Source of the DNA: JAKANT01 sp035502095
GTDB taxonomy: Bacteria > Pseudomonadota > Gammaproteobacteria > Burkholderiales > Burkholderiaceae_F
Assembly (NCBI GenBank): GCA_035502095.1
Contig: DATJUX010000029.1
Coordinates: 36,003-100,002 of the forward strand
DNA: 64,000 nt
Reading direction: 5' to 3'
The notes below the pieces were generated by a model, which saw only the letters and a program-made list of their open reading frames with translations, was not told the origin of the DNA and did no database searches. The translations under genes were made by a program, and so were the position numbers. Below are positions 60,476 through 64,000 of this stretch, piece after piece. Within the stretch, counting starts at the first letter, position 1. Each line of letters starts with the position of its first letter.

Positions 60476-61605
60476 GCGCGAAGTTCGAGCTGATCGCCGC
60501 TGACGGCGCGGCGCGCCGAGGCCGCCTGCACCTGAACCATGGCGTCGTCGAAACGCCAGTCTTCATGCCGGTCGGCACGTATGGGACCGTCAAGGCGATG
60601 GCTCCCGCGGAACTCGCCGATCTGGGCGGCCAGATCGTCCTGGGCAACACGTTCCACCTCTGGCTGCGGCCCGGCACGGCGGTGATCGCCGCGCACGAGG
60701 GCCTGCATCGGTTCATGGGCTGGCAGCGGCCGCTGCTCACGGACTCAGGCGGTTTCCAGGTGTTTTCCCTTGGCGCGTTGCGCAAGATCGGCGAAGACGG
60801 CGTGCGCTTCGCCTCGCCCATCAACGGCGACCGGCTGTTGCTGACACCCGAGGAGTCGATGCGGATCCAGCAGGTGCTGAACGCCGACGTCACGATGGTG
60901 TTCGACGAGTGCACGCCGTACCGCATCGACGACCGTCCTGCCACTGAGGCGGAAGCCGCCGCCTCGATGCAGCTTTCCCTGCGCTGGGCGCGCCGCTCGC
61001 GCACGGAGTTCGACCGCCTCGAGAACCGCAATGCGCTGTTCGGCATCGTGCAGGGCGGCATGTTCGAGCGCCTGCGCGACGAATCGGTCGGCGGCCTGGT
61101 CGACATCGGCTTTCACGGTTACGCGATCGGCGGCCTGTCGGTGGGCGAGCCGAAGGAGGAGATGCAGCGCGTGCTTGCCCACGTCGCACCGCGGCTGCCG
61201 GCGGCCAAGCCGCGCTACCTGATGGGAGTCGGCACGCCCGAGGACCTGCTCGACGGGATCGCCGCCGGCATCGACATGTTCGATTGCGTGCTGCCGACCC
61301 GCAACGCCCGCAACGGCTGGCTCTTCACCGGCGCGGGCGACGTGAAGATCCGCAACAGCCGGTATCGCGACGACACGCAGCCGCTCGACCCCGCGTGCAC
61401 CTGCCCGACCTGCCGCGGCTTCTCGCGCGCCTACCTGCATCACTTGCAGCGCGTCAACGAGATCCTCGGCGCGCGCCTGAACACGATCCACAACCTGCAC
61501 TATTTCCTCGACCTGATGCGCCAGGCGCGCGCCGCGATCGAGCGCGGCGACTTCGCCGGGTTTGCCGCCGCAACGCGCGCGCGCCGGCAGGCTCCGACCG
61601 GGTGA
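60472..61605 (+). CDS. tgt: tRNA-guanine transglycosylase
   Basis: A 377-residue enzyme that exchanges guanine 34 for preQ1 in tRNAs with GUN anticodons. The GTG at 60472 overlaps queA by four bases. Catalytic aspartates are in LTDSGGFQVFSLG and DMFDCVLPTRNARNG; the zinc site is CTCPTCRGFSRAYLHHL (Cys, Cys, Cys, His). LFGIVQGGMFERLRDESV and GGLSVGEPKEEM also match Tgt. Length is normal. The gene is followed after 58 bp by yajC and then secD, the usual order tgt-yajC-secD-secF. Confidence 0.97.
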   Translation: MSAKFELIAADGAARRGRLHLNHGVVETPVFMPVGTYGTVKAMAPAELADLGGQIVLGNTFHLWLRPGTAVIAAHEGLHRFMGWQRPLLTDSGGFQVFSLGALRKIGEDGVRFASPINGDRLLLTPEESMRIQQVLNADVTMVFDECTPYRIDDRPATEAEAAASMQLSLRWARRSRTEFDRLENRNALFGIVQGGMFERLRDESVGGLVDIGFHGYAIGGLSVGEPKEEMQRVLAHVAPRLPAAKPRYLMGVGTPEDLLDGIAAGIDMFDCVLPTRNARNGWLFTGAGDVKIRNSRYRDDTQPLDPACTCPTCRGFSRAYLHHLQRVNEILGARLNTIHNLHYFLDLMRQARAAIERGDFAGFAAATRARRQAPTG

Positions 61606-61663
61606 ATCGCTGCGCCCTCGCCTCTCTATAATCCGCGCCTCCCACGCACTCCGGAGTCTCTCC

Positions 61664-62011
61664 ATGTTCTTCATATCCGAGGCACTCGCGCAGACCGCAC
61701 CGGCGGCCGCAGGTGGACCGGAATCCATGCTGACTTCGGTCGGGTTCATGGCGCTCATCTTCGTCGTCTTCTATTTCCTGATGATCCGGCCGCAGAGCAA
61801 ACGGCAGAAGGAACACAAGTCAATGGTCGAAGGGCTCGGCAAGGGCGACGAGGTGCTCACCGCCGGCGGCATGATCGGCAAGATCACGGATATTTCCGAG
61901 CAGTACATGACGGTCCAGGTAGCCTCGGTCGACGGCAAGCCGGTCGAGATCGCGATGCAGCGCAGTGCGGTGCAGGCGCTGCTGCCCAAGGGAACCATGA
62001 AGTCGCTGTGA
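61664..62011 (+). CDS. yajC: Sec translocase accessory protein YajC
   Basis: A 115-residue small membrane protein associated with SecDF. One transmembrane helix (about residues 22-45; MALIFVVFYFLMIRPQSKRQKEH) is followed by a conserved cytoplasmic stretch GLGKGDEVLTAGGMIGKITDI and a beta-rich end. The RPQ-K-R sequence after the span is the YajC hallmark. The ATG at 61664 follows GGAGTCTCTCC. It is 58 bp after tgt and 37 bp before secD, so one transcript is likely. Its role is minor in E. coli; it links SecDF to SecYEG. Confidence 0.95.
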   Translation: MFFISEALAQTAPAAAGGPESMLTSVGFMALIFVVFYFLMIRPQSKRQKEHKSMVEGLGKGDEVLTAGGMIGKITDISEQYMTVQVASVDGKPVEIAMQRSAVQALLPKGTMKSL

Positions 62012-62048
62012 ACGGCGCGGCCGGCGCCGCTGTGCCGCCCCCCTCCTC

Positions 62049-63932
62049 ATGAATCGTTACGCACTCTGGAAATACATCGTTATCGCGGTCGCGCTGCTGT
62101 TCGGCGTGATCTACACCGTGCCGAATTTCTTCGGCGAGGCGCCCGCGGTGCAGGTGTCCTCGCAGAAGGCCACCATGCACGTCGACCCGGCGACGCGCGA
62201 CCGCGTCGAAACCACGCTGCGGGGCGCGAACATCCCGTTCGACAGCGCGACCTTCGAAACCGTCGGCTTGAACTCGACGGTCCGCGTGCGCCTGGCCGAT
62301 ACTGACACGCAGCTCAAGGCGAAGGACCTGCTCGAGCACGCGCTGAACCCGGACTCGAAGGATCCCACTTACGTCGTGGCGCTCAATCTCGTCTCGCGCA
62401 CCCCGCAGTGGCTGACCCGCCTGCGCGCGCTGCCGATGTATCTCGGCCTCGACCTGCGCGGCGGCGTGCACTTCCTGATGCAGGTCGACATGAAGGAGGC
62501 GGTCGAAAAGAAGGTCGAGTCGATCGCCGGCGACCTGCGCACGCTGTTGCGCGACAAGTCGATCCGCCACGGCGGCATCAACCGCAACGGCGACTCGCTC
62601 GAAATCCGCTTCCGCGACGACGAAACGCGCAAGCGCGCCGAAGACATCATCCGCGACGCGAATCGGGACCTGGTCCTGCGCGAGGAAGGCGAAGGCACCG
62701 ACCTGAGTCTCATCGGCACGCTGTCGCCGCAGGCGATCAGGAACGTGCAGAACTACGCGCTGAAGCAGAACATCACGACCCTGCACAACCGCATCAACGA
62801 GCTGGGCGTCAGCGAACCCGTGATCCAGCAGCAGGGCAGCGACCGGGTCGTGGTGCAGCTGCCCGGGGTCCAGGACACGGCGAAGGCGAAGGAGATCCTG
62901 GGGCGCACCGCCACGCTCGAAGTGCGCCTGCTGTGCGAGTCGCCCGAGGACCTGTCGGCGCTCGCCTCCGGTTCGGTGCCGTTCGGCTGCGAGCGCTACA
63001 CCGAGCGCAACGGCCAGGTGATCCTGACCAAGCGCCAGGTCATCCTGACCGGCGAAAACCTGAACGACGCGCAGGCCGGCTTCGACAACCAGACCCAGGA
63101 ACCGGCGGTGCACCTGACGCTCGACGCCAAGGGCGCGCGCATCTTCCGCGACGTCACGCGCGACAACGTCGGCAAGCGCATGGCGATCCTGCTGTTCGAG
63201 AAGGGCAAGGGCGAGGTGGTTACGGCGCCAGTGATCCGCAGCGAGATCGGCGGCGGGCGGGTGCAGATCTCGGGGCGCATGACGGTGCAGGAGGCCAACG
63301 ACGTGGCGCTGCTGCTGCGCGCCGGCTCGCTCGCCGCGCCGATGGAGATCATCGAGGAACGCACGATCGGCCCGAGCCTTGGCGCCGAGAACATCGCGCG
63401 CGGTTTCCACTCGACGTGGGTCGGCTTCACCGTCATCGCCGTGTTCATGATGCTGTACTACGGGCTGTTCGGCGTGGTCTCGGTGCTCGCGCTGTCGGTC
63501 AACGTGATGCTGCTGATCGCGCTGCTTTCGGTGCTGCAGGCGACGCTGACGCTGCCCGGCATCGCGGCGGTCGCGCTGGCTCTCGGCATGGCGATCGACG
63601 CCAATGTGCTGATCAACGAGCGCATCCGCGAGGAGCTGCGCTGGGGCGCGACGCCGCACGCTGCGCTCACCGCCGGCTACGAGCGTGCGTGGGCCACGAT
63701 CCTCGATTCCAACGTGACGACGCTGATCGCGGGCATCGCGCTGCTGATCTTCGGCACCGGCCCGGTGCGCGGGTTCGCCGTCGTCCACTGCCTCGGCATC
63801 CTGACGTCGATGTTCTCCGGAGTCTTCGTGTCGCGGGGCATCGTCAACCTGATCTACGGCTCGCGCAAGCACCTTGCCTCGATCTCGCTCGGGCAGGCGT
63901 GGCATCCGGTCCCGACGCCCGCCGAAAAATGA
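62049..63932 (+). CDS. secD: Protein translocase subunit SecD
   Basis: A 627-residue RND-type membrane protein that with SecF uses the proton-motive force to pull proteins through SecYEG. One N-terminal membrane span (YIVIAVALLFGVIYTV) is followed by a large periplasmic P1 domain, DLRGGVHFLMQVDM (D1 motif) and five C-terminal spans, with GLFGVVSVLALSVNVM and the D4-like ALGMAIDANVLINERIREE carrying the essential Asp and Arg. The ATG at 62049 starts MNRYALWKYIV. Length fits betaproteobacterial SecD. secF is expected next but lies beyond the window; the last 68 bases hold no recognisable start of it. Confidence 0.96.
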   Translation: MNRYALWKYIVIAVALLFGVIYTVPNFFGEAPAVQVSSQKATMHVDPATRDRVETTLRGANIPFDSATFETVGLNSTVRVRLADTDTQLKAKDLLEHALNPDSKDPTYVVALNLVSRTPQWLTRLRALPMYLGLDLRGGVHFLMQVDMKEAVEKKVESIAGDLRTLLRDKSIRHGGINRNGDSLEIRFRDDETRKRAEDIIRDANRDLVLREEGEGTDLSLIGTLSPQAIRNVQNYALKQNITTLHNRINELGVSEPVIQQQGSDRVVVQLPGVQDTAKAKEILGRTATLEVRLLCESPEDLSALASGSVPFGCERYTERNGQVILTKRQVILTGENLNDAQAGFDNQTQEPAVHLTLDAKGARIFRDVTRDNVGKRMAILLFEKGKGEVVTAPVIRSEIGGGRVQISGRMTVQEANDVALLLRAGSLAAPMEIIEERTIGPSLGAENIARGFHSTWVGFTVIAVFMMLYYGLFGVVSVLALSVNVMLLIALLSVLQATLTLPGIAAVALALGMAIDANVLINERIREELRWGATPHAALTAGYERAWATILDSNVTTLIAGIALLIFGTGPVRGFAVVHCLGILTSMFSGVFVSRGIVNLIYGSRKHLASISLGQAWHPVPTPAEK

Positions 63933-64000
63933 CCCTGCCGGCATTCGTGAACCTCGTCCGCGCCGCGCCTGCCGCGGCGCCCGGCGCGTATCCCGCCGGG

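Noticed and set aside
61884..63944. 686-codon minus-strand frame opposite secD
   Set aside because: secD is certain on the plus strand; the opposite frame is His/Arg/Asp-rich and has no motif.
63929..64000. Open frame at the right edge, starting with ATG overlapping the secD stop, as secF
   Set aside because: The translated start (MTLPAFVNLVRAAPAAAP) does not resemble SecF, and too little sequence remains to judge.

Overview
The window is GC-rich DNA with dense coding, strong G/C third-position bias and gene orders typical of Betaproteobacteria, most likely Burkholderiales. Indicators are mutL-miaA; purM next to hda, then an HAD-IB gene, pcnB, folK, a deoxynucleoside kinase, panB and panC; and tRNA-Leu, queA, tgt, yajC, secD. 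A zinc-ribbon protein of the BCAM0308 type and a pobR/pobA pair also fit. No rRNA, CRISPR array, complete prophage or intact insertion sequence was seen. Assignments come from reading translations and motifs; no database was searched.

Layout. (1) 1-4.3 kb: end of a short-chain dehydrogenase, a WS/DGAT-type acyltransferase, a UbiB/ABC1 kinase-like protein and a small helical protein. (2) 4.3-10.3 kb: a ribose-type ABC importer (binding protein, double ATPase, two permeases), divergent from a Gfo/Idh/MocA oxidoreductase, with a repeated operator-like sequence between them. (3) 10.3-13.6 kb: a membrane protein, a lipoprotein hydrolase and the two subunits of protocatechuate 4,5-dioxygenase (ligA, ligB). 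(4) 13.7-18.4 kb: a ribokinase facing a second ribose-type importer whose binding-protein gene is separated from the ATPase gene by a well-formed intrinsic terminator. (5) 18.6-21.6 kb: a 5'-truncated oxidoreductase, then pobR and pobA, divergently transcribed; pobA makes the protocatechuate that ligAB opens. (6) 21.8-24.4 kb: two unrecognised genes and a CapA-type phosphoesterase. (7) 24.5-30.4 kb: a stress or low-oxygen cluster (zinc-ribbon protein, DUF2934 protein, nitroreductase, DksA/TraR-type protein, hibernation factor fused to a cold-shock-like domain, nicotinate phosphoribosyltransferase). Four FNR/Anr-type boxes lie in front of its genes at promoter-compatible distances.

(8) 30.4-37.6 kb is an accessory region beside a tRNA-Thr gene. 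Its main content is a two-gene operon: an LCAT-like lipase/esterase followed by a 1241-residue STAND (NACHT-like) NTPase whose N-terminus carries a transglutaminase-like Cys/His/Glu module. Gene remnants and one unrecognised small gene surround it. This pair is the best candidate in the window for an undescribed conflict or defence system. (9) 37.8-64 kb is core chromosome: AEC transporter, queG, tsaE, amiC, an ECF sigma/anti-sigma pair, dedA, mutL, miaA, a flavin disulfide oxidoreductase, a patatin-like lipase, purM, hda, pcnB, folK, panBC, a GGDEF-EAL protein, tRNA-Leu, queA, tgt, yajC and secD.

Working together: pobA plus ligAB give the first two steps of 4-hydroxybenzoate meta-cleavage; queG, queA and tgt cover three steps of queuosine tRNA modification; tsaE and miaA add two further tRNA modifications; panB and panC serve pantothenate synthesis; yajC and secD belong to the Sec accessory complex.
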